From: Armatimonadota bacterium
GTDB taxonomy: Bacteria > Armatimonadota > Fimbriimonadia > Fimbriimonadales > Fimbriimonadaceae
Assembly: GCA_022563855.1 (NCBI GenBank)
Contig: JADFMN010000013.1
Span: 1 to 64,000 of the forward strand
DNA length: 64,000 nucleotides
Direction: 5' to 3'
The translations under genes were made by a program, and so were the position numbers. The notes under the pieces are model-generated. The model ran no database searches and was not told the origin of the DNA. It saw only the letters and a list, made by a program, of their open reading frames with translations. The number at the start of each line of letters is the position of its first letter. Position 1 is the first letter of the stretch. Below, piece after piece: positions 33,388-42,286 of the stretch.

Positions 33388-33985
33388 CGACCTGCTGGCC
33401 GCACAGGTCCACGAAGTTCTGCACGATCGTCATGCCCTGCTCGGTCATGATGGACTCTGGGTGGAACTGGACGCCGTAGATCGGGAGGCCCGTGTGCCGC
33501 AACCCCATGATCTCGCCGTCGTCCTCGGCTGTCGCAGAGACCTCGAATCCGTCCGGAACCGTGTCGCCGGTCAAGATCAGCGAGTGGTACCGAATCGCCC
33601 GAAACGGATTCGGCATGCCAGCGAACACACCTTTCCCGTCGTGCCGCACCATCGAGGACTTGCCGTGCATGATGTTCTTCGCTCGCGCCACCGTGCCGCC
33701 CGCGACGTAGCCGAACGTCTGATGCCCCAAGCACACTCCGAACAGCGGCACGCCCTTCAGTGCACCGTTCGGTTCGAGGACTTCGCGCGAGATGTCGATG
33801 CACACGCCAGCCTTGTCCGGCGTGCACGGACCCGGCGAGAGCAGAATCCCCACAGGATTCCTCTTAATGATCTCATCCAGGTCGATCTCATCGTTCCGCT
33901 CGACCTCGACCTCCGCGCCGCACTGACCAAGGTACTGCACGAGGTTGTACGTGAACGAGTCGTAGTTGTCGATGACGAGAATCAC
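33380..33985 (-). CDS. trpG/pabA: Glutamine amidotransferase of anthranilate/aminodeoxychorismate synthase
   Basis: It supplies ammonia from glutamine to TrpE or PabB for tryptophan or folate synthesis. The N-terminal MILVIDNYDSFTYNLVQYL is the classic family start and fixes GTG 33985 as initiator. The triad is Cys in GVCLGHQ, and His and Glu in YGVQFHPES. LLSPGPCTPDKAG forms the oxyanion loop. At 201 residues it is normal. TAAACT lies 7 nt upstream. No trpE or pabB is adjacent, so it may serve both pathways. Confidence 0.93.
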   Translation of the reverse strand: MILVIDNYDSFTYNLVQYLGQCGAEVEVERNDEIDLDEIIKRNPVGILLSPGPCTPDKAGVCIDISREVLEPNGALKGVPLFGVCLGHQTFGYVAGGTVARAKNIMHGKSSMVRHDGKGVFAGMPNPFRAIRYHSLILTGDTVPDGFEVSATAEDDGEIMGLRHTGLPIYGVQFHPESIMTEQGMTIVQNFVDLCGQQVAS

Positions 33986-33992
33986 GCGTGCT

Positions 33993-33998
33993 AGTTTA
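33993..33998 (-). promoter_or_regulatory. -10 box TAAACT for trpG/pabA
   Basis: It ends 7 nt before GTG 33985. A palindrome (34013-34044) lies just upstream and could act as an operator or be part of a repeat. Confidence 0.5.
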
Positions 33999-34012
33999 TC
34001 CCGGCCTCGCGT

Positions 34013-34044
34013 GATAGGTCCTATACGTCGTATAGGTCTTATCC
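34013..34044. repeat. Palindromic TATAGGTC-type repeat, copy 1
   Basis: CCTATACG (34020-34027) and CGTATAGG (34029-34036) form a perfect 8-bp inverted pair flanked by ATAGGTC and GGTCTTAT. Related sequences lie at 36536-36564 and 62124-62165. Confidence 0.7.
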
Positions 34045-34115
34045 GAAACTGCGTCCTGGCAGGATCGCCGTACCCGTTCACAACGAATCTGTCGGGAATT
34101 GTCCGCCAATCATGA

Positions 34116-34121
34116 TAGTAT
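34116..34121 (+). promoter_or_regulatory. -10 box TAGTAT for ankyrin-like gene
   Basis: It ends 7 nt before ATG 34129; no Shine-Dalgarno. Confidence 0.5.
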
Positions 34122-34128
34122 TGTAAAC

Positions 34129-34614
34129 ATGACCTTCAAACAGATTAGCCGTCGCGACGTGCTGGCCGTCGGCCTTGCCGCTCCGTTTGTACTCAGCTCG
34201 GCCGTTGCACAGCAGCGAGAGAGGCCGCCCGCGATCGCGGGCGAAGCCGTACAAGAGTTCGTGATAGCCGGTCACAGGGACCTGGACAAGGTCAAGGAGA
34301 TGCTCGCCGAGACCCCCGGGTTGCTCAACGCCACGTGGGACTGGGGCGCAGGCGACTTCGAAACAGCACTCGGCGGAGCCGGCCACATGGGCCGACGCGA
34401 CATCGCCGAGTACCTGATCGGAGAGGGCGCAAGGGCCGACGTGTTCGTCCACGCGATGCTCGGCGACCTAGCCGTGGTGAAGGCGATGCTAACGCGATTC
34501 CCCAACCTCAAAGACGCCAAAGGCCCCCACGGAATCCCGCTGAAGCGCCACGCCGAGAAAGGCGAAGAGCGAGCAAAGGCCGTGCTGGAGTATTTGGAGT
34601 CGCTGGACGACTAG
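34129..34614 (+). CDS. Exported ankyrin-repeat-like protein
   Basis: A 161-residue protein with a Tat-like signal (SRRDVLAVGLAAPFVLSSAVA). The mature part looks like ankyrin repeats: FVIAGHRDLDKVKEML, LGGAGHMGRRDIAEYLI, HAMLGDLAVVKAMLTRFP and GIPLKRHAEKG. These are three to four helix-turn-helix units, so it is probably a periplasmic protein-binding scaffold. ATG 34129 is chosen over an upstream TTG because TAGTAT lies 7 nt before it. The 3' end overlaps the typA end by 4 bp (convergent). Confidence 0.78.
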   Translation: MTFKQISRRDVLAVGLAAPFVLSSAVAQQRERPPAIAGEAVQEFVIAGHRDLDKVKEMLAETPGLLNATWDWGAGDFETALGGAGHMGRRDIAEYLIGEGARADVFVHAMLGDLAVVKAMLTRFPNLKDAKGPHGIPLKRHAEKGEERAKAVLEYLESLDD

Positions 34615-36434
34615 ACCACGACGCCGCGTCGCTCGGCGACCCGCCGCTCGCTTTCGTCAAGCAGCTTCTTCCGGAATCGCAGCATCTTCGGCGTAGCCTC
34701 GAGCAGCTCGTCGTCGCGAAGCCAGCTCAGCGCCTGTTCTAGCGAGAAATCCTTGTGCGCGTCGAGCGCGACCGTCGACTCCTGCGTCGAGGAGCGCATA
34801 TTGTTGGCCGCCTTCTGCCGCGTGACGTTGACGATCATGTCGTCGTCGCGGCTGTTCTGCCCGATGATCATCCCGGCGTAGACCTCGGTGCCGACCGGAT
34901 AGAAGAACCTGCCCCGCTCCATCACGTACTCATACGCGTAGCGCGTGATCTTGCCCATATCCTTGCTGATGAGCGAGCCGTTGACGCGCGAAACGATCTC
35001 GCCGCGGAACACCTCGTAACCCTCGAACATCGACGCCATCAGCCCGTCGCCGCGCGTCAGCGTCAGGAACGCGTTGCGAAAGCCGATGACCCCGCGCGTC
35101 GGGATGCTCGCCACGACTTTCGTGCGGCTGCCGCCGAGCGTCACCATGTCCTCGATCTCGGCTTTTCTCCGGCTCAGCTCCTCCATGACTCCGCCGAGTG
35201 ATTCGTCGGGCACCTCCAGCGTGAGCTGCTCGATCGGTTCGAGCTTCCTGCCCGAATCGTTCTCCTTGTAGATCACCTGAGGCCGCGCGATCGCCATCTC
35301 GAAACCCTCGCGGCGCATCGTCTCGATGAGCACGCCCAGCTGCATCTCGCCGCGAGCCGCGACCTTGACAGTGTCCACCGGCGCAGTGCGGTCGATCTTC
35401 AGGCTGACGCTCACCTTCTCCTCTCTCTCAATCCGCTCGCGGATCTTGTGGATCGTGAGGTACTTGCCCCCGTCCTTGCCCGCAAGCGGCGAATTGTTAG
35501 CGTAGAAGCTCATCGTGAGCGTGCTCGGCTCGACCTCGATCCGCGGAAGCGGCTCGATGAACGATGCGTCGCAGATGCTGTCGCTGATCAGCACGTCGTC
35601 GAGCCCGCTCATCATCACGATCTCGCCAGCTTCGGCGGTTTCGACCTCCACCATCTCAAGCCCCTCGTAGACCCAGAGCTTGGTGACGCCGAACGCCACC
35701 TCCTTACCTTCGCGGTGCTGGACGAGCCTGTCGCCTATGTGCAGTCGCCCACGGAGCAGTTTGCCGCCGAACATCCGCCCGAGGTAGTCGCTGTAGTCGA
35801 GGTTGTTGACCTGGAGCTGGACCGGCCCGTCTTCCTGTACCGTCGGCGGGGGAATCTCGTCAACCATTGTGTCAAGGAGCACCTGCAGATCGGTCTCCTC
35901 ACCATCTGGTTTGTTCCTCGCAAATCCGCCAGTGCCGCTGACGTAGATCACCCGAAACTCCAGGTCGTCCTCCTCTGCGCCGAGGTCGATGAACAGGTCG
36001 ATGGTCTTGTCGTACGCTTCGAGCGGGCGCGCCCCGTCGCGGTCGATCTTGTTGATGCATACGACGACCTTGTGGCCGTAGTCCAGCGCCTTCTTGAGTA
36101 CAAACCGGGTCTGCGGCATCGGCCCCTCGCACGCATCGACGATCAGCAGCACGCCATCGACCATGCTCAGCACCCGCTCGACCTCGCCGCCGAAGTCCGC
36201 GTGGCCGGGGGTATCGACGATGTTGATCTTCGTGCCCTTGTAGGTGCAGCTGGCGACCTTGCTCAGGATCGTGATCCCCCGCTCGCGCTCGAGTTCGTTC
36301 GAGTCCATCACGCGGTCTTGCACGGCCTCGTTCTCGCGGAACAGTCCCGCCTGACGAAAGATCGCATCGACCAAGGTCGTCTTCCCGTGGTCGACGTGCG
36401 CGATGATCCCGATATTTCGAACGTCCAGAGGCAT
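34611..36434 (-). CDS. typA: Translational GTPase TypA/BipA
   Basis: A 607-residue ribosome-binding GTPase linked to stress and 50S assembly. G1 is AHVDHGKTT, the switch/G3 region [16 protein letters not shown] and G4 [10 protein letters not shown]. The EF-G-like domains III and V ([20 protein letters not shown]) and the BipA-specific C-terminal domain ([16 protein letters not shown]) follow. The length is typical. The ATG at 36434 has no Shine-Dalgarno; TACATT lies 14 nt upstream. Confidence 0.96.
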   Translation of the reverse strand: MPLDVRNIGIIAHVDHGKTTLVDAIFRQAGLFRENEAVQDRVMDSNELERERGITILSKVASCTYKGTKINIVDTPGHADFGGEVERVLSMVDGVLLIVDACEGPMPQTRFVLKKALDYGHKVVVCINKIDRDGARPLEAYDKTIDLFIDLGAEEDDLEFRVIYVSGTGGFARNKPDGEETDLQVLLDTMVDEIPPPTVQEDGPVQLQVNNLDYSDYLGRMFGGKLLRGRLHIGDRLVQHREGKEVAFGVTKLWVYEGLEMVEVETAEAGEIVMMSGLDDVLISDSICDASFIEPLPRIEVEPSTLTMSFYANNSPLAGKDGGKYLTIHKIRERIEREEKVSVSLKIDRTAPVDTVKVAARGEMQLGVLIETMRREGFEMAIARPQVIYKENDSGRKLEPIEQLTLEVPDESLGGVMEELSRRKAEIEDMVTLGGSRTKVVASIPTRGVIGFRNAFLTLTRGDGLMASMFEGYEVFRGEIVSRVNGSLISKDMGKITRYAYEYVMERGRFFYPVGTEVYAGMIIGQNSRDDDMIVNVTRQKAANNMRSSTQESTVALDAHKDFSLEQALSWLRDDELLEATPKMLRFRKKLLDESERRVAERRGVVV

Positions 36435-36535
36435 TTGGGGGCCGAGAGAATGTACCTCTGAAGGTGGTTTTGCTGTTGGGAGCGCTCCCCCGCTTTCGAC
36501 AAGTTCTGCAGGCGCAGGCTACGCCTTCCCCCCAA

Positions 36536-36564
36536 ATAAGTCGTATATGACTCATACGACTTAT
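36536..36564. repeat. Perfect 11-bp palindrome (TATAGGTC-type family, copy 2)
   Basis: ATAAGTCGTAT (36536-36546) pairs with ATACGACTTAT (36554-36564) around a 7-nt loop. It lies just upstream of the phyH -10 box and could be an operator. Confidence 0.75.
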
Positions 36565-36584
36565 CCTGATGCGCCGCGCTCCCC

Positions 36585-36590
36585 TATAAT
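36585..36590 (+). promoter_or_regulatory. -10 box TATAAT for phyH
   Basis: A perfect TATAAT ends 7 nt before GTG 36598, arguing for a leaderless transcript starting at or near the start codon. Confidence 0.65.
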
Positions 36591-36597
36591 CACTGCA

Positions 36598-37461
36598 GTG
36601 AGGCAGTTCTACGACGAGAACGGGTTCTTCGTGGTCGAGGGCGCGCTTTCGACTGCTGAGATAGAGGCTTTGAACAAGGAGACCGTGAAGATCTGTCGCG
36701 GCGAGCGCGGCAACTTCGACGGGCACCAGGAGACGACCGACGACGAGACCGACGACGAGGTCATCGGCAAGTACCTCTGCATCCACTTTCCGCACAAGAT
36801 CTCTCCGTTGATGACCGAGCAGATCAGCCACCCAGCAATCGTCGAGGCACTCACTACCGTGATCGGCCCGAACGTCAAGTGCATGCAGTCGATGCTGTTC
36901 GTGAAGGCTGCGGGCAAGCCCGGCCAGGCGTGGCACCAGGACGAGGTGTACATTCCGACCCGTGACCGCTCGCTGACCGGCGTGTGGATCGCGCTCGACG
37001 ACGCGACGCTCGAAAACGGGTGCCTCTGGGTGATCCCCGGCTCGCACAAGTCCGGCGTGCTGTGGCCGATGCGGTTCCACGAAGACGACCGGTTCGACTG
37101 TTCGCACGAGTCGTACCAGACGCCGTACTCCGACGACGACGCGGTGCCGGTGGAGGTCAAGGCCGGCTCGATCGTCGTCTTCAACGGGTACTTGCTGCAC
37201 CGCTCTTTGCCGAATCGCGCTTCTTCCGGATTCAGGCGCGTCCTGGTGAACCACTATATGAGCGCAGAGTCGCTCCTCCCCTGGATCTGGCCCTCGGAGC
37301 CGACCGGTCTGGCCTTGCACGATCACCGCGACATCATCCTCATCGCAGGCGTCGATCCTTATGCGTACAAGGGCACCGAAGAGATCATGAAGCCCCACAT
37401 CCGCCCTGACGGCGAAGGCGGCTGCGTCGACGGCGTGCGCAAGGACAAGGGGTACGGCTAG
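36598..37461 (+). CDS. Phytanoyl-CoA dioxygenase-family Fe(II)/2-oxoglutarate oxygenase
   Basis: A 288-residue oxygenase of the PhyH family. The iron triad is visible as His and Asp in WHQDEVY and the distal His in LLHRSLPN; the downstream FRRVLVNHY Arg should bind 2-oxoglutarate. Substrates in this family range from CoA esters to small metabolites; here it is unknown. I prefer GTG 36598 because TATAAT lies 7 nt upstream. An ATG at 36547 would add 17 residues, but it sits in the loop of an 11-bp palindrome with no ribosome site. Confidence 0.85.
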   Translation: MRQFYDENGFFVVEGALSTAEIEALNKETVKICRGERGNFDGHQETTDDETDDEVIGKYLCIHFPHKISPLMTEQISHPAIVEALTTVIGPNVKCMQSMLFVKAAGKPGQAWHQDEVYIPTRDRSLTGVWIALDDATLENGCLWVIPGSHKSGVLWPMRFHEDDRFDCSHESYQTPYSDDDAVPVEVKAGSIVVFNGYLLHRSLPNRASSGFRRVLVNHYMSAESLLPWIWPSEPTGLALHDHRDIILIAGVDPYAYKGTEEIMKPHIRPDGEGGCVDGVRKDKGYG

Positions 37462-37586
37462 ATTTCGGAGTGCGCGGACGCGTCCGCGCTTTTGATAGTG
37501 GTGGAAATCGTGTTTTGTACTTGCGGATTCGCTTCGGTAGCGCTATGGAAAGCTCCAACGCGTCGGAGCACTCCCGAATCTACTCT

Positions 37587-37651
37587 GGAGGGTGGCGCTC
37601 CTGCGACACCGGCGAACGGCGCGACAGCCCGTGAGCACCCGCTCGGCTCAC
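37587..37651. repeat. Two adjoining dispersed repeats
   Basis: 37587-37610 (GGAGGGTGGCGCTCCTGCGA...) is a perfect 24-bp inverted copy of 50602-50625. It runs into 37604-37651, the third copy of the 48-bp repeat at 9779 and 10848. Confidence 0.75.
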
Positions 37652-37658
37652 GAAGACG

Positions 37659-38642
37659 CTAGCCTTCAACAGCCGCTCGTGCGGCGGCGATGTTCGCCTC
37701 GGGAGTCGTGGTCATCGTCACGCAGCCGGTGCTGATCACGAGCCTCTCGCCTCCGGTCTGGGAGATTGCATCCTTAACCTCGGCGGTCACCTCGTCGGGC
37801 GTACCGTGCAGCATGACGCCCTCGCGGCCGATCCCTCCGACGACTGCGCCCTTCGTGAACTTCGCATGGCCTTCGCCGAGCGTCGGCGACGTCTCGCGGT
37901 CGTGCCAGTTGACCATGTCGACCGGGTACTCGTCGAGCAGCTCGAACATCGGGTCGGGGCCGTGCAGGTGCATCAGCACGTGCGTATCTGAACCTGAGAG
38001 CGCGTCCAGCACCGTCATGTCGTAAGGCACGCCGAACTCCCTGTACTGCTCGTCGGTCGCCATGCTCCTTCCGATGTATTGCGTGGCGAAAAAGATGCTG
38101 TCAGCGCCGCTGTTCAGGCTGGCGGTGATGTAGCGGGCCATCGTCTCTGCAACGGTCTCCAAGCCCGCCTTCAGCGCATCGCCGTGGTCGCGCATGCTCT
38201 CCGCCAGCAGCTCTTCTCCCGCGAGCTGCTTGCCGATCGTCAGCGGCGAGAAGATCGTCTGCAAAACGTGAACGTCCGGCCCGACGCCCTCGCGGACAAG
38301 CCGCAGCGTCTCCAACTCCCGCGCGAGCACTCCCGCCTTGAAGTCCAGTGCTGGAAGGGCGGCCCAGTCCCCCGGTTCCTGAACGGCGGGCTCGATGCAC
38401 TCGCGCGTGCCCTCCTCGTTGTCCTTGTGCTTGAACGTCGCTCCCCAAGCCTCCGCCGGATAGCTCGATGTCGGCGTGACCTTCACCAGGTCGAAATCGA
38501 ACTGCTTTTGAAAGCTGATGACGGCATCGGCATGCCCTTGCGCAGTCTGATCCTCGTGCGGAAAGTGCCTCCAAAGCGCAATCGGCACCCTGTCGGTCTT
38601 CTCCCCTCTGATGGCGGCTTCGATTCGTTCCCTATGCGTCAT
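37659..38642 (-). CDS. Uroporphyrinogen decarboxylase-family protein
   Basis: A 327-residue TIM-barrel protein of the URO-D/methyltransferase superfamily: THRERIEAAIRGEKTDRVPIALWRHFP at the N-terminus (read in two parts, TDRVPIALW being the key strand) and VMLHGTPDEVTAEVKDAI plus LVISTGCVTMTTTPEANI at the end. True HemE residues for haem synthesis are not clearly conserved. It is more likely one of the URO-D-like enzymes acting in methyl transfer or unknown reactions. TACAAT lies 10 nt before ATG 38642. The sulfatase is 31 bp upstream on the same strand. Confidence 0.85.
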   Translation of the reverse strand: MTHRERIEAAIRGEKTDRVPIALWRHFPHEDQTAQGHADAVISFQKQFDFDLVKVTPTSSYPAEAWGATFKHKDNEEGTRECIEPAVQEPGDWAALPALDFKAGVLARELETLRLVREGVGPDVHVLQTIFSPLTIGKQLAGEELLAESMRDHGDALKAGLETVAETMARYITASLNSGADSIFFATQYIGRSMATDEQYREFGVPYDMTVLDALSGSDTHVLMHLHGPDPMFELLDEYPVDMVNWHDRETSPTLGEGHAKFTKGAVVGGIGREGVMLHGTPDEVTAEVKDAISQTGGERLVISTGCVTMTTTPEANIAAARAAVEG

Positions 38643-38673
38643 TGTCGCTTCGATTGTACCGAAGGAGCGAAGC

Positions 38674-40074
38674 TCAGTTTGGGGGTGCGACCTTGCCTGC
38701 GGGGCGCACGTTCTCGCCGGTGGTCTTCGTCAGCGCGTCGCCGAGGTCGCGGCGGGCTAGCTCGGCCAGCCGCAACAGCCGCTCGACGATCTCGGGGTAC
38801 TCCTCGACCAAATTAACCGTCTCGCCAATGTCGCGGCGCAGGTTGAACAGCGACAGCCCGATCTGCCTTTGCACCTGCCCGGCGCTCTTGCCGCCAACCC
38901 CCGGCGCGCCTTCTTGGTGCCGGTGCTGGTGCGGGAGGTGCAGCTTCCAGTCCCCCACGCGCACGGCCTGCAGCTGCCGAGGCCAGTAGTAGAAGAAGTA
39001 CCGGTGCGGCGAGACGTCGGTCTCGCCGAAAAGCACCGGTGCGATGTCCCTGCCGTCGATGATGCGGTCCTGCGGCTCGGTCGTGCCGGCCAGCCGTGCG
39101 ATCGTCGGCAGAAAGTCCATGGCGTTCACAAACGTGTCCGAAACCCGGCCAGCGGGCACGCGCCCCGGCCACCAGGCGATGAACGGCTCGCGCATCCCGC
39201 CCTCGAACGTCGTCCCCTTCCCCTCGCGCAACGGCCCGGAGACCCCAGCGTGGTCACCGAACGGCAGCCACGGCCCGTTGTCGGACGTGAACAGCACGAG
39301 CGTGCTCCTGTCCAGCCCCTCTTCGCGCAGCGTCTTGATGATCTGGCCGACAGACCAGTCCACCTCGACCATCGCATCGCCGTAGTACGTGTGCCCGCTC
39401 TTACCCTTGAACGGCTCGGAAACCCCGAGCGGTACGTGCCCCATCGAGTGCGGAAAATACAGAAAGAACGGCCCGTCCTTCTTGCGCTTGATGAAGTCCA
39501 CCGCGTACTCGGTGTACCGGCGCGTGAGCTGGTCCTGGTCCGCCAGCGTCTTGACCTCCTCGACCGGCTCGTTGCCACGGTAAAGCATCAGCGGCGGCCA
39601 GTCCTTGCCGAGCCCCGGCCACATGTCGTTGGAGTACGGCAGCCCGAAGTACTCGTCGAACCCCTGGTTCAGCGGGAGCAGCGGCGGCGTGATGCCCAGG
39701 TGCCACTTGCCGACTATCGCCGTGGCGTACCCCTGCCCCTTCAAGATGTCCGCGATCGTGATCTCATCCGGGTGCAGGCCGCTCTTGCTCGCTGGGCCCA
39801 GCACTCCCGGCACGCTGACACGCTGCGGATAGCAACCGGTGAGCAGCGCCGCCCGAGAGGGTGAGCAAGCCGGCGAAGCAACCAGAAAATCCGTGAACCG
39901 CGTCCCCTCGGCGGCCAGCCTGTCGAGGTGCGGCGTCTGATAATGAGTCTGCCCGTACGAGGAGAGATCGCCGTAGCCGACGTCGTCCAGGAAGATGATG
40001 ACGAAGTTGGGCCGCTCCTGCGCCTGCGCCAGCCCACCGGCAAGGAGACATAGGGGGATTAGGCTTGCCCGCAT
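38674..40074 (-). CDS. Secreted type I sulfatase
   Basis: A 466-residue exported arylsulfatase-family enzyme. A signal peptide (LIPLCLLAGGLAQAQ) is followed by FVIIFLDDVGYGDLSSYG with metal Asp30/Asp31. The formylglycine site CSPSR has Cys70 as the residue to be oxidised. KWHLG and LFTSDNGPWLPFGDHAG are typical. It probably desulfates polysaccharides. Its maturation needs FGE or anSME; the SUMF1-like gene at 13141 is a doubtful candidate. TAAACT lies 6 nt before ATG 40074. The UroD-family gene follows 31 bp downstream. Confidence 0.93.
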   Translation of the reverse strand: MRASLIPLCLLAGGLAQAQERPNFVIIFLDDVGYGDLSSYGQTHYQTPHLDRLAAEGTRFTDFLVASPACSPSRAALLTGCYPQRVSVPGVLGPASKSGLHPDEITIADILKGQGYATAIVGKWHLGITPPLLPLNQGFDEYFGLPYSNDMWPGLGKDWPPLMLYRGNEPVEEVKTLADQDQLTRRYTEYAVDFIKRKKDGPFFLYFPHSMGHVPLGVSEPFKGKSGHTYYGDAMVEVDWSVGQIIKTLREEGLDRSTLVLFTSDNGPWLPFGDHAGVSGPLREGKGTTFEGGMREPFIAWWPGRVPAGRVSDTFVNAMDFLPTIARLAGTTEPQDRIIDGRDIAPVLFGETDVSPHRYFFYYWPRQLQAVRVGDWKLHLPHQHRHQEGAPGVGGKSAGQVQRQIGLSLFNLRRDIGETVNLVEEYPEIVERLLRLAELARRDLGDALTKTTGENVRPAGKVAPPN

Positions 40075-40080
40075 GCGGCG

Positions 40081-40086
40081 AGTTTA
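40081..40086 (-). promoter_or_regulatory. -10 box TAAACT for sulfatase
   Basis: It ends 6 nt before ATG 40074. Confidence 0.5.
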
Positions 40087-40095
40087 GCAGACCGG

Positions 40096-40539
40096 CTAGC
40101 GCGGCAGCCCCGGATAAATCTCTCTGTCCAAGGAGGCGACGACGACCTTCCACTCGTCGTCGATCTTCCTCAGTTCGAGCTCGAATCGGTCTGGAAACGC
40201 GCTGTTCTTATCGGAATTCCTAATCAGCTCCATTCGGACAGCGGCTTTGTCTTCGCTCTGCCTAACGGAGTCCTCGATACTGAATTGAAAAACGTAATGC
40301 GGCCCAACGACGCTCGTCGTGTACTCCCACTTTTCTCGCAATTCGTCATCGGTGACGCCATCCATGTGGCTCAGCTCCACTAGCACGTCGACATCGCCCT
40401 CTGAGAGCGCAGCCATGAACTTGGCGCCAGTTGTAGAGGGCGATTCGCCCGCCAGCACGACGATGAGGATGAGCGCCAAGACGAACGCGCCCAATATGAT
40501 CGTCAAGTACGGTACGCGCCCCAATCGCTTCATGCTCAT
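40096..40539 (-). CDS. Membrane-anchored DUF4878/NTF2-like protein
   Basis: A 147-residue protein with an N-terminal helix (YLTIILGAFVLALILIVVLAG) and a domain of NTF2-like type (AKFMAALSEGDVDVLVELS; ELRKIDDEWKVVVASLD). The order, a helix followed by paired strands ending in a Trp-Lys-Val strand, fits the DUF4878 group of exported proteins of unknown role. The upstream gene at 40560-41024 has a similar plan, so the two look like diverged tandem paralogues. Confidence 0.65.
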   Translation of the reverse strand: MSMKRLGRVPYLTIILGAFVLALILIVVLAGESPSTTGAKFMAALSEGDVDVLVELSHMDGVTDDELREKWEYTTSVVGPHYVFQFSIEDSVRQSEDKAAVRMELIRNSDKNSAFPDRFELELRKIDDEWKVVVASLDREIYPGLPR

Positions 40540-40559
40540 GTTGATTCTTCAGTTCCGTT

Positions 40560-41024
40560 CTACATGCTCTGCAACAACGCTATCGTGAGTTCCGTGTCAA
40601 TTTGCCACTTTGAAAGCGGCTTTACCATGTAGAACGGCACGAAAGCTTGACCGAACCCTGCCGAAAAGTAGCCCATAGTGACGATCGCGCTGCGCCCCTT
40701 GCGCTCGATACTCACAACGCGAATACCCTCGCTGACACCCATCAGATTGAATACGCGAACCTGCAACTCTCGTGCCGATCCGCTCTCAGGGTCCTGCAGC
40801 ACCACCGCGCTCAGCCGATCTCCGTCGTTGCTCAGCACCGCTACGTGATACAGTTGCAGCGCGCTCTCTGGCCCGCTGAACTGAGCGCTCGCGAACACCG
40901 AAATCGTGAGAATCGCCATGACGCCTGCCGCGACGATCGACGATGTCTGTCTGGGGAAACTAGTCAACGAGCGCGATTTTACCAGCCGTGTGAACTCCGA
41001 TCCTCTTGTCTCGTCCCCTCTCAC
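40560..41024 (-). CDS. Exported NTF2-like protein, paralogue of 40096-40539
   Basis: About 154 residues from GTG 41024, with a hydrophobic signal/anchor (SSIVAAGVMAILTISVFASAQ). The domain begins GPESALQLYHVAVLSNDGDRL and ends VKPLSKWQIDTELTIALL, similar in layout to its downstream neighbour. GTG 41024 is supported by TACATT exactly 7 nt upstream; an ATG at 40919 would leave a very short signal. It is divergent from the DUF1501 gene, with overlapping -10 boxes. Confidence 0.6.
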   Translation of the reverse strand: MRGDETRGSEFTRLVKSRSLTSFPRQTSSIVAAGVMAILTISVFASAQFSGPESALQLYHVAVLSNDGDRLSAVVLQDPESGSARELQVRVFNLMGVSEGIRVVSIERKGRSAIVTMGYFSAGFGQAFVPFYMVKPLSKWQIDTELTIALLQSM

Positions 41025-41030
41025 AGGCCA

Positions 41031-41037
41031 TAATGTA
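41031..41037. promoter_or_regulatory. Overlapping divergent -10 boxes
   Basis: TAATGT (plus, 41031-41036) ends 8 nt before GTG 41045, and TACATT (minus, 41037-41032) ends 7 nt before GTG 41024. The same seven bases may serve both divergent genes, so the two polymerases would compete. Confidence 0.45.
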
Positions 41038-41044
41038 TGGGTAG

Positions 41045-42286
41045 GTGCACGGTATGAGCGAATTCTCACGTAGAGAGCTGTTTCAGCGTGGCGGCATGAT
41101 CGCTGTCGGCATGATGGCGCCACCTTGGTTGGCTGCGGTTGCAAGAACTGACCTGGTCAAGAGGTCCCTAGGCGGCAAGGCGCCTTCTGAAAACGTACTC
41201 GTCGTGTGCCAGTTTTCCGGCGGCAACGACGGGCTGAACACGATCGTGCCGTACGCCGACGCCGAGTACGCCAAGATTCGCCCGACGATCGGAGTCAAGG
41301 ACGACGAGGTTATCAAGCTGACCGAGTCGATCGGACTGCACCCCGAGATGGGCGGAATCGCCGAACTGTACCAGGAGGGCAAGGTCGCGATCATCCAGGG
41401 CGTCGGGTATCCGCAGCCGAATCGATCCCACTTCCGGTCGATGGACATTTGGCACTCGGCCAGTCCGACAGGCAAGATGAAGTACGGCTGGATCGGTCGG
41501 CATTTCGATAACGAGCTCTTGGCAGGTCCCGTCAACGCGATTTCCGGGATTGGCCTTTCGGTCGAAAAGCCGAGAGCGCTGAACGCCAAGAACGCGAGCA
41601 TCCCGTGCTTTGCCAGCCTCGCCGATATCCAGGCGATGGTCGGCAATCAAGACGTTGAGAGGATGCTGAGAGAGATCCAGGGGAAGGAGGCCGAGGCTGG
41701 CAGCGCGACGCGAGCCATACAGATGGCGAACAACACGGCGCTGGACGCGATGGCCGAACTGCAGAGCAGACTCTCAACTTTCACTCCTCAACAGACGTAC
41801 GCCAACGACCGGTTCGGCAATTCGTTCAAGCAAGTCGCCCAGATCGTTGCCAGCTGTCCGCTGACGCGAGTCGTGTACATCAGCGCCGGCGGATTCGACA
41901 CGCACAGCAATCAGATCGTGAACCACGGTCGGTTGATGAAGCAGTTCTGCGACGCCATTCTCGCGTTCCAGCGGGAGATGGAGGCCGTCGGACGGGCGGA
42001 CAAAGTGATAACGCTGGTGTTCAGCGAGTTCGGCCGTCGATCGTACGAGAACGGAAGCCAAGGCACCGATCACGGCGCGGCCGGACCGATGATGCTGATC
42101 GGCAGCAAAGTCAAGGGCGGTCTGCACGGCCCGCACCCGAGCCTCACCGATCTGGATCGCGGCGACTTGAAGTGGAGCACTGACTTCAGACAGGTGTACG
42201 CGACGACGCTTGACAACTGGATGGGCAGTGACTCTGGGACGGTTCTAGGCGAGGACTTCACGAAGCTGGACGTGCTCGAAGCTTAG
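41045..42286 (+). CDS. DUF1501-family protein with Tat signal
   Basis: A 413-residue exported protein of the DUF1501 group, which shares the alkaline-phosphatase/sulfatase-like fold. The Tat motif SRRELFQRG is followed by GMIAVGMMAPPWLAAV. Family segments are VVCQFSGGNDGLNTIVPYAD, YPQPNRSHFRSMDIWHSA, AGGFDTHSNQ and FSEFGRRSYENGSQGTDHG. The biochemical role is unknown; it usually pairs with DUF1800 proteins, which is not the case here. The start is GTG 41045 by the -10 box, or ATG 41054. The 3' end overlaps lipB by 42 bp (convergent). Confidence 0.88.
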   Translation: MHGMSEFSRRELFQRGGMIAVGMMAPPWLAAVARTDLVKRSLGGKAPSENVLVVCQFSGGNDGLNTIVPYADAEYAKIRPTIGVKDDEVIKLTESIGLHPEMGGIAELYQEGKVAIIQGVGYPQPNRSHFRSMDIWHSASPTGKMKYGWIGRHFDNELLAGPVNAISGIGLSVEKPRALNAKNASIPCFASLADIQAMVGNQDVERMLREIQGKEAEAGSATRAIQMANNTALDAMAELQSRLSTFTPQQTYANDRFGNSFKQVAQIVASCPLTRVVYISAGGFDTHSNQIVNHGRLMKQFCDAILAFQREMEAVGRADKVITLVFSEFGRRSYENGSQGTDHGAAGPMMLIGSKVKGGLHGPHPSLTDLDRGDLKWSTDFRQVYATTLDNWMGSDSGTVLGEDFTKLDVLEA

